NCBI GenBank assembly: GCA_015698045.1
Contig: BLAL01000208.1
Location: 310,001-374,000 of the forward strand
Length of the DNA: 64,000 nucleotides
Source: Rhizophagus clarus
Lineage: Eukaryota > Glomeromycota > Glomeromycetes > Glomerales > Glomeraceae
Direction: 5' to 3'
Made by a program: the position numbers and the translations under genes. Below, one piece after another: positions 51,901-63,065 of this stretch (positions are counted from its first letter, which is position 1; each line of letters starts with the position of its first letter). The notes beneath the pieces are model-generated. The model saw only the letters and a list, made by a program, of their open reading frames with translations, did not search any database and was not told the DNA's origin.

Positions 51901-54183
51901 CCATCCAGAAGAAATTTGATAGCAATCTATACACAGTTTAAATTCAATTTTATGCGAGGATATCTGCTGATAAATTGGTTTACCACATAATTTACAATTT
52001 ATTTTTTTTCCAATAATTATCCCTTTTTGTAAATAATCAAATTGATTAATTGGAATTATTTGTTTTAAAAATAGAATTTCAGAGCAATTATTGCACCATT
52101 CCTGAATATCTTGAATATAATAATCTTTCTTTCTTGATTCATGTTTACTACATTTAGAATGTTGTTTAGTTATATATATATCCAAGTTATTGCTAGTTGT
52201 ATATTTGATATATAATTCTAAACAATACCTGCAATATTTTTGCTCAAATAAGAGTGTTTTGCAATAGAGCCTTTTACACCAACAACATTCATACTCATTA
52301 TTATTAAAAGGAATAAATATAATTGGCATAATTAGCTTGAAGGAATTTTCATTATCTGCTGTAATTGGAATTTTGAAATATGAAATCAAATCCATTAATA
52401 TTTTTGAAGGAAGGTAAAGCCCATTTATAAAATCATATACATATAATGGATTTGAAATCTTATTAACATTATTCATGTAATTGGTAATTTGATTATAACT
52501 ATAAGTAATGAATTTTGTAGCAACAACACTTTCTTCAATATTTACCATATTATTAACAGAAATAAAAATTATTCTTTTACATTTTTTACATTGAGATTGA
52601 TCTGTAATTCCAAAAATAATATTTGTTGTCAAACAATATCTACATCCAGTATAGATAATCTTACAATTTAAACATAATTTTTGACAATTAGATTTAAATT
52701 CTAGAATTTGTTCACAAGCTAAACACTGATAATGTGTATCCCACCATGGTAAATAAAGATTTGGAATAAATTTTTTAGTCAAAGTTGATTCGACCCATCC
52801 AGAAGAAATTTGATAGCAATCTATACACAGTTTAAATTCAATTTTATGCGAGGATATCTTCTGACAAATTGGTTTACCACATAATTTACAATTCATTTTA
52901 TCTCCAATAATTATCCCTTTTTGTAAATAATCAAATTTATTAAATTTATCAATTGGAATTATTTGATTAAAAAATAGAATTTCATAGCAATTATTGCACC
53001 ACTTCTGAATATCTTGAATATAATAATCTTTCTTTCTTGATTCATGTTTACTACAATTAGAATGTTGTGTAGTTATATATACATCCAAGTTATTGCTAGT
53101 TGTATATTTGATATATAATCCTAAACAATACCCGCAATATTTTTGGTTAAATAAGAGTGTTTCGCAATAAAGACTTTTACACCAACAACATTCATTCTTT
53201 ATATTATTAAAAGGAATAAATATAATCGGTATAGTTAGCTTGAAAGAATTTTCATTATCTTCTATAGGTGTAATTTTAAAATATGAAATTAAATTCATTA
53301 ATATCTTTGAAAGAAAAAGTCTACTTATGAGGTTATACACATCTAATGGATCTGAAATCTTATCAATATTATTCATATAATTGGTAATTTGATTATAACT
53401 ATAAGTAATGAATTTTGTAGTAACAACACTTTCTTCTTCAATATTTACCATATTATTAACAGAAATAAAAATTATTCTTTTGCATTTTTTACATTGAGAT
53501 TGATCTGTAATTCCAAAAATAATATTTGTTGTCAAACAATATCTACATCCAGTATAAATAATCTTACAATTTAAACATAATTTTTGACAATTAGATTTAA
53601 ATTCTAGAATTTGTTCACAAGCTAAACACTGATAATGTGTATCCCACCATGGTAAATAAAGAATTGGAATAAATTTTTTAGTCAAAGTTGATTCGACCCA
53701 TCCAGAAGAAATTTGATAGCAATCTACACACAGTTTAAATTCAATTATACGTGTGGGTATCTGCTGATAAATTGGTTTACCACATAATTTACAATCAATT
53801 TTAACGCCAATACTAAATAAAAAATTAACTAAATAGTTAAATTTATCAAATTTATTAATTGGGATTATTTGTTTAAAATATAGAATTTCAGAGCAATCAT
53901 TGCACCATCCATGAATGTTTTGTGTACAAAAATCTAGTTTACATAAAAGACGATGGAATCGAAAATAGGGGATTCTAGTTATACATACGTCCAAATTATT
54001 GTTAATTGTATTTTTGATATAAAACCCTAAGCAATGTTTGCAGTATTTTTGCTTAAATAAAAGTGTTGTAGAATAAGACCCTTTACAATAGTAACATTTT
54101 TCCTCATTGTTATTAAAAGGAATAAACTGAACTTGTTCAGGGTTAACAAGAGAACTTTTGTTATAAACATTCGCAAGTTCCAT
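48935..54183 (-). CDS. TKL-type protein kinase with four cysteine-rich (zinc-binding type) N-terminal repeats
   Basis: Exons on the - strand: 54183-50380, 50314-50118, 50044-49425, 49359-49333, 49234-49195, 49104-49049, 48981-48935. Total 4791 nt, 1596 aa. Residues about 20-1200 are four copies of a 300-310-residue module. Each has I-P-F-N-N, CxxC pairs (C-C-W-C, K-Y-C-x-x-C, C-K-L-C-G-K-P-I, C-I-D-C-Y-Q-I-S-S-G-W-V-E-S), W-W-D-T-H-Y-Q-C, C-R-Y-C-L-T-T-N-I-I-F-G-I-T-D-Q-S and C-K-K-C. Copies 2 and 3 are nearly identical in part. The kinase starts near residue 1230: EGGFGAIYRAIW, VAVKKF, HRDFHSGNIL, DLG, APEIF, DIYSIGMIMWE. The tail exons are short and end in R-T-D-D-I-K-I-Y-E-L-D. The 3' exons rest on splice signals and phase only; reading through the donor at 49332 gives an alternative exon that does not join in frame. 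Known: related kinases of these fungi carry one or a few CxxC motifs. Inferred: metal-binding recognition domain. Confidence 0.82.
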
Positions 54184-55589
54184 ATGATTATATGAAAAGA
54201 GTTTAAAAAAAAACTGAATAGATTATAATGATATTTATATTTTATTTGGTGTGATTTTATAATTCCGATTTATAATCAATTTATGCGTAAAAATTCTTTA
54301 TAGAACTTTCCTTTTCAATATTAAGTTCTAGAATTCCATGAAAGAAATGTCAGTATATTAATTTATATAATAGGAATAGCTACCTGCAAACTTAAACAAT
54401 CACCTGCATATCACCGGACTTTTGAATAAGGCATTATCGGCCGGGTGCATGATTATTACCGTAAACGGTTGACTATAGTACCCCCATAGTATAGTACCCA
54501 TAAATTTGGTGCAAAAGACCCGGGTATTATACATGAAGGGTTCAGATTTTTTTTCGCATAATTTGTATGGTACCCGGGGTATTTTACTTAAGGGGGTATT
54601 ATACTTTAGGGGGTATTTATGTTTATAACATTAGAAATTCATTTATTCGTTCATCAAAAAGCTCAGTTCAGTTAAATACCAATCTTTTATTTGTACCTCC
54701 TCTTAAACTATTGTATCCCCTATTATAGTATAATACCTTCTAAAATTGCAGAATTTGTTTTGTACCCAGGTACTATGGTCAACCGTTTACGGTATGTCAC
54801 GAGAATTCAGTACTTATTTTTTTGGCCATGTGATGCCAATTTATCTAATAAAAAAAATAGAAAAAGATCAGCAAATCATCCTTTTTTTTTTAAAAAAAAA
54901 AAACCGGTTAAAGTTTTTTCCGAATACGAATCAACTTTCCATTTTATTTGATCTTAGGAAACATTCAAAAAAATGATTTCTATGTCAAAATAAATATTTC
55001 TTTTTTAAAATTTCTTCATGGCAGTGTTGAAGGTTGTATGTTAATAGAATAATATAACAACGTTTAATGCTATTATATTTATTAAACAAAACAATTCAAT
55101 TTAATGCAATAAAATAAATAAATGAACAAAACTATGTTGTTGTATCAAATTTATCATATTTTAACAGTTAAGGTTGTATACATAATGATATTCTCATAGT
55201 CATTTTATATTATCTCATGAATTATGAATTACCAAAATGACATTGGTAAAATCATTTTCTTTAGAATTTCATAAATTATGGCATAATACCATGCACAATT
55301 TTACGAAATTCTTTTAATTTATAAAAATTATTATGTACTCATCCCACGATTCCTGATAATTCACCGATTATCAATAAATTATTTAAAAAACACTCCAGTT
55401 ACCGGCAATTCCGCCAGAATCGCAGATCAATGTTAAATAACGTCACATGATCAAAATGATAATTTTAGAAAGTCCGAGGTGAAATGTTACACATGCATAG
55501 CATGCGTTTCATATTTTATTGCGCAATTTTATTGCGTAATTTTTTTTTTTCTTTAAAGGAAAAAGAACTTCTCTTTGAAATAAAAAAAA
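54184..55589. other. Divergent intergenic region between the second kinase and the F-box gene; holds a MITE
   Basis: Both neighbours start here in opposite directions, so it should hold two promoters. Apart from the inverted-repeat element at 54457-54794, I see only AT-rich sequence. The ATG of the F-box gene follows an A-run. Confidence 0.6.
54457..54794. mobile_element. MITE with 25-bp terminal inverted repeats and internal (A)TAGTACCC motifs
   Basis: Seen: left end TACCGTAAACGGTTGACTAT and the inverted right end (ATGGTCAACCGTTTACGGTA, ending 54794) match over 25 bp with one mismatch. The outermost TA on each side fits a TA target duplication. The inside is full of TAGTACCC / GGGTACTA / GGGGGTATTATAC words on both strands. 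No open frame of note. It shares termini (TACCGTAAA) and inner motif with 14672-14917. It probably moved by a Tc1/mariner-type transposase in trans. Confidence 0.75.
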
Positions 55590-57074
55590 ATGGATCAACT
55601 CCCAACACTCCCAACTGACTGTTTAAATGAAATTATTGAACATTTAGAAAAAGATAAAAATACTTTACATTCGTGTTTATTAGTTAATAGACTTTGGTGT
55701 AAAATTTCCGTTAGAATTCTGTGGAAGGATGTTTGGGATTATAAAGATATTTATCAACAACGTTCACTGGGAATGGCAACATCAATTCTTAGTACATTGG
55801 TTGCTTGTCTTCCCAATAAATCGAAAGAAAACTTACATAAAAATGAAATTACCATTTCAACGCCTACTTCAAAATCACCACTGTTTAATTATGCATCATT
55901 TTGTCAAGTTCTTTTAATTTGTGAGATTATTAAAATGGTTTATAATGTCCTTAGAGATATGCCTTCCGTTAACTCATTAAGTTTACAAGATAGAAATTGT
56001 TTAGTTACGAATGAAATTATCAAAATGTTTATGAACCAAACTTCTTTAAAAAAATTAACTTATATGTATAATTATTACCACTGTAATCTTTCTTTCCCTT
56101 ATATTTTTGGAGTGAGAAATCTTTCAGAATTGCGCTGTGGTACAAATATTACTTCAGATTTTTATTATCAATTATCTCAAACATGTCACAATTTACAATC
56201 AATTTCTATAGAATTTCATAGTAATGAAGTTTCAAATGAATTAAAAGAATTAATTTCTTTACAAAGTAATTTAAAAAATTTAACTTTATTAGCTTATTAT
56301 GATAATGGTTGGGAAAGTATTATACCTACTATAACAAAACACCCTAATACATTAACAAAATTACATCTTTGTAGTGATGATGATAATTTATCATTATCAT
56401 TTGTTAGCTTATTCTCGAATTTACAAGAAATTATATTTTCATTTCTTGAGAGTGCAGATTTTGAAGATTTTAAAATGTTACAATTTGCCAAATTTCCTAA
56501 TTTACAAATTTTAAAAATTCCTTATTATTGCCCAAAACCTGAGTATATTATGAATTTTTTAGAAAATAATGGAAAAAATCTTAAGAATTTTTATATTAGT
56601 GAAAATGATAGAGCTTTAAGTTTATCTATTGCTAATTTCTGTCCAAACCTTAAAAGTCTTTGTGTAGCATTTAATAATAGTGAAATAGATGTATTAAAAA
56701 CTATATTTATTGGTTGTCAATACTTAGAAAGAATTAAAGTATGGTGTGGAGGTGATTACTTGATTGTGAAGAAAGTATTCGAAACTGTAGCTAATCATGC
56801 ATCAAATAATTTTTGTGAATTAAAAATATATAATAGTTCAAATTCAGCCTTTATATCTCCAGAAGATTTAGAATTATTTTTTGTTAGTTGGAAAGATAGG
56901 ACACCAAAAAAATTACTTACTTTAATAGGTATTAATTGTTTTCATTATACTTATAATAGTTTAGTAAATGAAGAAAATATGAATATAATTAAGAAGTATG
57001 AAAATTTAGGAATAATTAAATTTAAGACTAGGAGTTATTATGAAGAAGGAAAAGAAGAAGAATGTTGTTATTGA
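55590..57074 (+). CDS. F-box protein with leucine-rich-repeat-like tail
   Basis: One uninterrupted frame of 494 residues with ATG at 55590 after an A-run. Residues about 1-45 are an F-box: L-P-T-D-C-L-N-E-I-I-E-H-L, then L-H-S-C-L-L-V-N-R-L-W-C, then L-W-K-D-V-W. The rest has irregular leucine-rich repeats (for example L-K-N-L-T-L-L, L-Q-I-L-K-I-P, C-P-N-L-K-S-L) and ends E-E-C-C-Y. Known: F-box proteins bind Skp1 in SCF ubiquitin ligases and choose the substrate through the C-terminal part. This single-exon form is abundant in Rhizophagus-type genomes. The substrate cannot be told. A T-run follows the stop. Confidence 0.85.
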   Translation: MDQLPTLPTDCLNEIIEHLEKDKNTLHSCLLVNRLWCKISVRILWKDVWDYKDIYQQRSLGMATSILSTLVACLPNKSKENLHKNEITISTPTSKSPLFNYASFCQVLLICEIIKMVYNVLRDMPSVNSLSLQDRNCLVTNEIIKMFMNQTSLKKLTYMYNYYHCNLSFPYIFGVRNLSELRCGTNITSDFYYQLSQTCHNLQSISIEFHSNEVSNELKELISLQSNLKNLTLLAYYDNGWESIIPTITKHPNTLTKLHLCSDDDNLSLSFVSLFSNLQEIIFSFLESADFEDFKMLQFAKFPNLQILKIPYYCPKPEYIMNFLENNGKNLKNFYISENDRALSLSIANFCPNLKSLCVAFNNSEIDVLKTIFIGCQYLERIKVWCGGDYLIVKKVFETVANHASNNFCELKIYNSSNSAFISPEDLELFFVSWKDRTPKKLLTLIGINCFHYTYNSLVNEENMNIIKKYENLGIIKFKTRSYYEEGKEEECCY

Positions 57075-57161
57075 TTTTTTTTTTTTTTATGTATCCTATT
57101 TATTTTATTTATTATGAGTTTTATAATAAATTTTAATTTTTTTTAAATAAATCCCTAATTA

Positions 57162-58470
57162 CAGATGGTGCCCAAAATTATCCGGCCACTTTTCAAATTC
57201 GAAAAACTTATATATGTTAAATATGATGAAAATAAAAATTTAAGTTTAACATATTTATTATGCCTTCCTTTATTAAAATTTACAAAAATTTAATAATTTA
57301 TTCTATTTCCATTTGCGGAAATAACTGCATCAACCCTCCGAGGCATACTTTTGATCAGTTTTCTATAATATTCAGGAGGAATGTCATTCCACGCATCTGT
57401 AACATACTCCATAAGCACACTAATACTAGATGGTGGTGGCGAATGACGTCAAATCATCATCTTCATTTCGGCCCAGATATTTTCTATAGGATTGATATCT
57501 GGTGACTGAGCTGGCCAGTCAAGCGTCACAATCCTGGCATTTTCACGTGCGGCCATAGCAACTTTTGAACGGTGTGGTGTAGCATTATCCTCCTGAAAGA
57601 TTCCATTACCTTGTGGAAAATGTGTGTGCAAGGTAGGCACAACAAAATCATTAATAATTTTAGCATGTGTTTGGCCAGTAACTGAACCATTTAATGGAAC
57701 AATTGGCCCAAGGCCGCTCCAGGAAAAACACCCCCAAAACATTTTGCTAGGACTGTGTTTCACAGTAACTGAAATACAATCAGGATTTAACTCCTCCCCA
57801 GGTTCACGCCATACCATTCCCTGCCGACCCTGTTGAAATTGAGTGAAAGTGCTTTCATCTGAAAATAGGACTCTTTTCCATTTTCTTTCCGTCCAATTTT
57901 CATGTTCATAAGCCCACTCAAGCCGAGCCTGACAATGTGCTTCTGTCATTGCAGGTTTACGACGAGGAATACATGCTGTAAGTCCAACTTTCTTAAGGTT
58001 TCGGCGTATAGTATTACGAGAAATAGGTTGCTTTGTTTGGGCTGTCCAAGTGGTCACAATTTTTTTTGAATAAAGTCGACGATTTTCATTGTTTTCTTTA
58101 ATGAAGGACTTAAGTTTTTGTTGAGCTGGTGAGTCGAGAAGTGGTGGACGCCCAGTTTGTTTTTTTGGTGTTAAAGAGTGAGTTTCACGAAGGCGTTTAA
58201 GTATGTCATTAACTGTTGTTTTCCCACACCCCAGTTGTTTGGCAATTGTGCGACTTGAATGTCCACAATTGTGACCGTAAACAATTGCACCACGAGTTTT
58301 TGGGGTAAGTGGTTTCATTTTTCTGGAAAGTTCCAGAAGAAATGTGGCGCAGAGGATTGTTCATTGCGATTATAAATACAAAATTATTGTTTGTTTACAT
58401 CATAATAACACGTGATGATCGGCATAATTTTGGCAAAATAAAGTGGCCGGATAATTTTGGGCACCATCTG
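57162..58470 (-). mobile_element. Tc1/mariner element, complete ends, TA target site
   Basis: Ends CAGATGGTGCCCAAAATTAT (57162) and its inverse ATAATTTTGGGCACCATCTG (to 58470) match perfectly for about 31 bp including the GGCCACTTT part. Both ends are flanked by TA (57160-57161 and 58471-58472). Length 1309 bp, a normal size for the superfamily. It carries one transposase gene on the - strand, broken by a single stop. Confidence 0.9.
57290..58318 (-). pseudogene. Tc1/mariner transposase (DD34E) with one in-frame TGA
   Basis: From ATG at 58318 the frame runs 289 codons to TGA (57449-57451). It then continues in the same frame for 52 more codons to a natural stop at 57290-57292 (342 coding positions, the usual family length). 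Seen: N-terminal paired-type helix-turn-helix (S-R-T-I-A-K-Q-L-G-C-G-K-T-T-V), G-R-P-P linker, catalytic Asp in F-S-D-E-S, second Asp in Q-E-D-N-A-T-P-H, and Glu in N-P-I-E-N-I-W, 34 residues apart. The TGA is followed by CGT and would be CGA (Arg) with one C-to-T change. All catalytic residues precede it, but the last 52 residues would be lost. Likely dead or very young. Confidence 0.85.
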
Positions 58471-59178
58471 TATTTGAATATTATTAATGAAAACAAAAGA
58501 GTGATTTAAGATATCGATTTGTAAGTTTTATTTTATTAATTTTTATTATTATCTTTATTAGCGAAATCAGATAAGACGTAGTTCATATCATATTATGTAT
58601 TGTAATAACTAAAATTACGAAACCTAACACCCTCAAAGGTCTTATTCGTTTAAAGTTTAGTTATGATTTTATTGTTAACGTTAAGAAGTTCACATAAAAT
58701 AAATTAGAATTATTATTAAAATCGTTACTTGACCTGAAAGTTGATAATAATAGATTAATGATGCGAACAAAATATCGAGCATAATAATTCTCATTAATAA
58801 TTTGTTTTATTTACATAAATGTTTTAATTATTTTTTTAATTTTAATTAGAAAGTTTAAATATATAACTGTATAAGGTATAACAGGTGTATAACGTACAAG
58901 CGTATTTAGTTATATATAAAGTCCATTAACATTACAGCAAAGTGAAAAAGCTTTTGATTGAAATTTCACTTATTATTTAATTTGGAACTGCGCTCTTGAA
59001 ATAGATGAATTCTGAAACCTAAATTTTTTGTTTAAAAGTTCATTCACCTTTATTTCATATTGTATTTAATTATTCGCCGGCAAAAGGATTGATTATAAAA
59101 ATTAATATTTTTACGATTTATTTACATATTGAAATTCTTTTTCAGTTCCCGAAATTATCCAACTTTATGATTCATGTA
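58471..59178. other. Spacer between the two Tc1/mariner elements, no gene
   Basis: AT-rich, no open frame of note, no repeat or RNA gene recognised. Confidence 0.6.
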
Positions 59179-60310
59179 CAGTGGGATATCAAAAATCACC
59201 GGACAGTTTTTTTTCAGAATTGCTTAACCGCATTTTCTCAGCATCCAGTGATCATTAAGCAATGAACCAAAGCTTGTTAGAATCACCATAACAAGGCGCA
59301 TTGAATGATGTTATCTGTGTATCTCTAGCATTAATAGGTAATTAGTTATTGTCAAGTATTTATAAACAGTAAAATAGGAATAACTTTTCAGTCTCTAATG
59401 CTAAAAACATAAAAATAATACCATTCGATTTGTCTTGTTATGGCGAATCTAACAAGATATGCCTCATCATTCTATGATTAATGGGCAATGAAACGCCTTG
59501 ATACTTTTATTTTTCATTATTAAAAAAATTTTCAAAAATTATGATTTTAAAATAAACTTTAAATGGAGTTTAAATGTCACCCAGTGATCATACAAAGATG
59601 ATCAAAGGATCATTAGATTCGTCTCATTGAGATGCATTGAATGGTGGTATTTATATATTTCTAGCATTAATAGATAGTTAATTATGATCAATAATCTCTA
59701 AATTAAAAAATGGTGATAACATTTTATCTATTAATGCTAGAGATTTAAAATACTGCCATTTAATGTGTCTCATTATGATAAATATAATGAGCTTTTTTTA
59801 TTTTCATATTACCACCAGACAAGAAAACGCCTTGATGTTTCTACATGTCAATATTAAAAAAATTGTTAAAAAAATATAATTTTAAAATAAATTTAAATGG
59901 AGTTTAAATGTCACCCAGTGATCATACAAAGATAATCAAAAGCTCATTAGATTCGTCTCATTGAGATGCATTGAATGGTGGTATTTTTAGATTTCTAGCA
60001 TTAATAGATAGTTAATTATGATCAATATTCTTTAAATTAAAAAGTGGTTATAACTTTTTATCTATTGATACTAGAGATGTAAAATACTACCATTTAATGT
60101 GTCTCATTATGATAAATATAATGAGCTTTTTTTGTTTTAATATTACCACCAGATGAGAAAATGCCTTGATGTTTCTAAATGTTAATATTAAAAAAATTTA
60201 TTAAAAAAATGTAATTTTAGAATTAATTTAAATAGGATTAAAATATTACTCAGTGATTATACAAAGTTGATTAAAAGCTCATTAGATTCATCTCATTGAA
60301 AAAAATTAAA
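59179..60310. repeat. Left arm of the large element: three direct repeats of about 335 bp
   Basis: The anchor word (A/T)CA(C/-)CCAGTGATCATACAAAG or its decayed form lies at about 59578, 59911 and 60247. Each unit also has CTCATTAGATTCGTCTCATT, TCTAGCATTAATAGATAGTT and AAACGCCTTGATGTTTCTA or close variants. The innermost copy is the most diverged. Confidence 0.8.
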
Positions 60311-60390
60311 TAGTAATAAAATAAGTGTAGTTAAAGTTTTTGACAAAAAATACATTTTAATTATAAAAAAAAATATTTATTATTTTATTA

Positions 60391-61424
60391 TTAATATTTT
60401 GTAGGATCACCTTTATTTTCAATAACTGCAGCAACACGGCGTGGTATACTATCTACAAGATTTTTATATATTTTTTCATCAAGATTTAACCATTCTTCTT
60501 GTAAAATCTTCCATAAATCATCTTGATTTTTTGGTAATGGTCTATGATTTCTGACTTTTCTTTCCAATTCATCCCATAGATTTTCTATAGGATTCAAATC
60601 TGGACTTTGTGCAGGCCATGGTAAGCTTGCAATATTATTATCTTCTTTCCACTTTTTTGCTATATTTGCTGTATGAATAGGAGCATTATCTTCTTGAAAA
60701 ATATAATTTTCTTTATCTTCTAAATTATTTATAAAGGGCAATAAATGTTTTTCAAGTATTTCTTTTACATAGATATTTGCTGTTATTTTACCTTCTAATT
60801 TAACTAATGGACCTAATTTATTTTTTACAAAACAACCCCAAATCATTACACTTTCTTGACCTGATTTAAATGTAGGAATAAGACATTTTGGATTATATTT
60901 TTCCTGAGGAGTTCTCCAAACATATCTTTTTCCATCACCACCAAATACTTCAAATTTAGATTCATCACTCCAAATAATGTTTTCCATTCATTTATCCACT
61001 TTACTTTTTGTTTAGCCCATTTTAATCTTTTCATTTTATTAGCTGCATTTACAAAGGGTTTTTTTGCTCCAACTCGTCCATAAATATTATTTTTATGGAA
61101 ATATCATTTGATAGTAATTGGGCTTGCCTCTATTGAAGTAGAAGTAGTAAAGTTTTCACACAATTCATCAATAGTAGTTTTTCGGTTTTTATTAAGAGTT
61201 TGCATTAAATGGCGGCCATCTCTTTCTGTTATAATAGGTGGTCTACCACTTCGTGAAGGTAGTGTTTCAAATCCTTCTTTATATGCAGCAATAACTTCAT
61301 GAACTGTACTTTTTGAATGTTTTAATATTTCACTTATTTTTCTTATGCTAAAATCACATTTCCAAGCACCTATTATTTCATCACGCTGGAATTCTGTAAG
61401 TTCTTTACGTTGGGTAGCAGCCAT
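60391..61424 (-). pseudogene. Tc1/mariner transposase remnant (DD34E), stop plus frameshift
   Basis: ATG at 61424 opens 106 residues with a helix-turn-helix (F-Q-R-D-E-I-I-G-A-W, S-I-R-K-I-S-E-I-L) and G-R-P-P, then TGA at 61104-61106. The homology continues in that frame (Y-G-R-V-G-A-K-K-P-F) to about 61000 and then shifts. The catalytic part lies in another frame from about 60987: W-S-D-E-S, Q-E-D-N-A-P-I-H, N-P-I-E-N-L-W (34 residues between Asp and Glu), ending G-D-P-T-K-Y. At least two breaks make it non-functional as it stands. It differs clearly from the transposase at 57290-58318, so it is a separate family. Confidence 0.85.
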
Positions 61425-61602
61425 TTAAATAATTTATTATTTTTTTTATAATTTATAATATTAAGGGAAAGAAGAAACTATATAATTTTAAAGACTTTTT
61501 TAATAGTAAAGAAATTTTTTTAAAAAAAAATATTTATAAAAAATAAATATTATCATAAATACAAATTGGTAAAAATTTTAATGTTTATATATTTTTTTAA
61601 TT

Positions 61603-61745
61603 TTTGGCTTAATATACTTGACTTGCTTTGCATCATATTTGCTTAGTATTTGGCTTAGCATATTGGGTTAACACATAAGGCTTAGTTATTTGGCTTAGTA
61701 TATTTGCTTAGCATATTTGGCTTTATGCATTTGGCTTTGAATATT
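61603..61745 (+). repeat. Degenerate TTGGCTTAGTATATTTG short tandem repeat
   Basis: About nine copies of a 13-18-bp unit around TTGGCTTAGCATATT, lying inside the large Tc1/mariner element between the transposase and the right arm. Confidence 0.75.
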
Positions 61746-61784
61746 TAGAATACAGTATATTAAATAAAGATAAAAAAAAGCTCA

Positions 61785-63065
61785 TTATATTTATCAAAAT
61801 GAAATGCATTAAATGACAGTATTTTTTATAATACTAACATTAGTAGGTAAAAAGTTATTTGCACTTTATCATTTAGAGAATATTTGTCATAACTTATTGC
61901 CTATATATGTTAAAGATATATAAATACTACCATTCGATGCATCTCAATGAGACGAATCTAATGAGCCTTTGATTATCTTTGTATGATCACTGGGTGACAT
62001 TTAAACTCCATTTAAAGTTTATTTTAAAATTATATTTTTTTAACAATTTTTTTAATATTGACATGTAGAAACATCAAGGCGTTTACTTGTCTGGTGGTAA
62101 TATAAGAACAAAAAAAGCTCATTATATTTATCATAATGAGACACATTAAATGGCAGTATTTTTTATCTCTAGCATCAATAGATAAAACGTTATCACCATT
62201 TTTTAATTTAGAGATTATTGATCATAATTAACTATCTATTAATGCTAGAAATATAAAAATACCACCATTCAATGCACCTCAATGAGACGAATCTAATGAG
62301 CCTTTGATCATCTTTGTATGATCACTGGGTGACATTTAAACTCCATTTAAAGTTTATTCTAAAATTGTATTTTTTTAACAATTTTTTTAATATTGACATG
62401 TAGAAACATCAAGGCGTTTACTTGTCTGGTGGTAATATAAAAACAAAAAAAGCTCATTATATTTATCATAATGAGACACATTAAATGGCAGTATTTTATA
62501 TCTCTAGCATCAATAGATAAAAAGTTATCACCATTTTTTAATTTAGAGAGAATTGATCATAATTAACTATCTATTAATGCTAGAAATATATAAATACCAC
62601 CATTCAATGCATCTCAATGAGACGAATCTAATGAGCTTTTGATCATCTTTGTATGATCACCGGGTGACATTTAAACTCCATTTAAAGTTTATTTTAAAAT
62701 CATGATTTTTGAAAATTTTTTTAATAATGAAAAATAAAAGTATCAAGGCGTTTCATTGCCCATTAATCATAGAATGATGAGGCATATCTTGTTAGATTCG
62801 CCATAACAAGACAAATCGAATGGTATTATTTTTATGTTTTTAGCATTAGAGGATGAAAAGTTATTCCTATTTTACTGTTTATAAATACTTGACAATAACT
62901 AATTACCTATTAATGCTAGAGATACACAGATAATACCATTTAATGCATCTTGTTATGGTGATTCTAACAAGCTTTGGTTCATTGTTTAATGATCACTGGA
63001 TGCTGAGAAAATGCAGTTATGCAATTCTGAAAAAAAACTGTCTGGTGATTTTTGATATCCCACTG
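61785..63065. repeat. Right arm of the large element: inverted copy of the left arm, three 335-bp units
   Basis: The anchor GTATGATCACTGGGTGACAT (once CGGGTGACAT) lies at 61981, about 62317 and 62651, 334-336 bp apart. Two units (from about 62000 and 62335) are almost identical, so the array has been homogenised or expanded recently. Confidence 0.85.

Larger units (their letters stand above)
59179..63065 (-). mobile_element. Large Tc1/mariner element with over 1-kb terminal inverted repeats
   Basis: Ends CAGTGGGATATCAAAAATCA (59179) and the inverse TGATTTTTGATATCCCACTG (to 63065), flanked by TA on both sides (59177-59178, 63066-63067). The inverted repeats are not short: the left arm runs to about 60310 and the right arm starts at about 61785. 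Each arm contains three direct repeats of about 335 bp. Between them lies a broken transposase on the - strand. Total 3887 bp, about three times a normal element of this kind. Confidence 0.85.

Noticed and set aside
52489-53574. Two nearly identical 60-residue frames on the + strand
   Set aside because: Antisense shadows of the repeated modules of the kinase; their similarity reflects the repeat.
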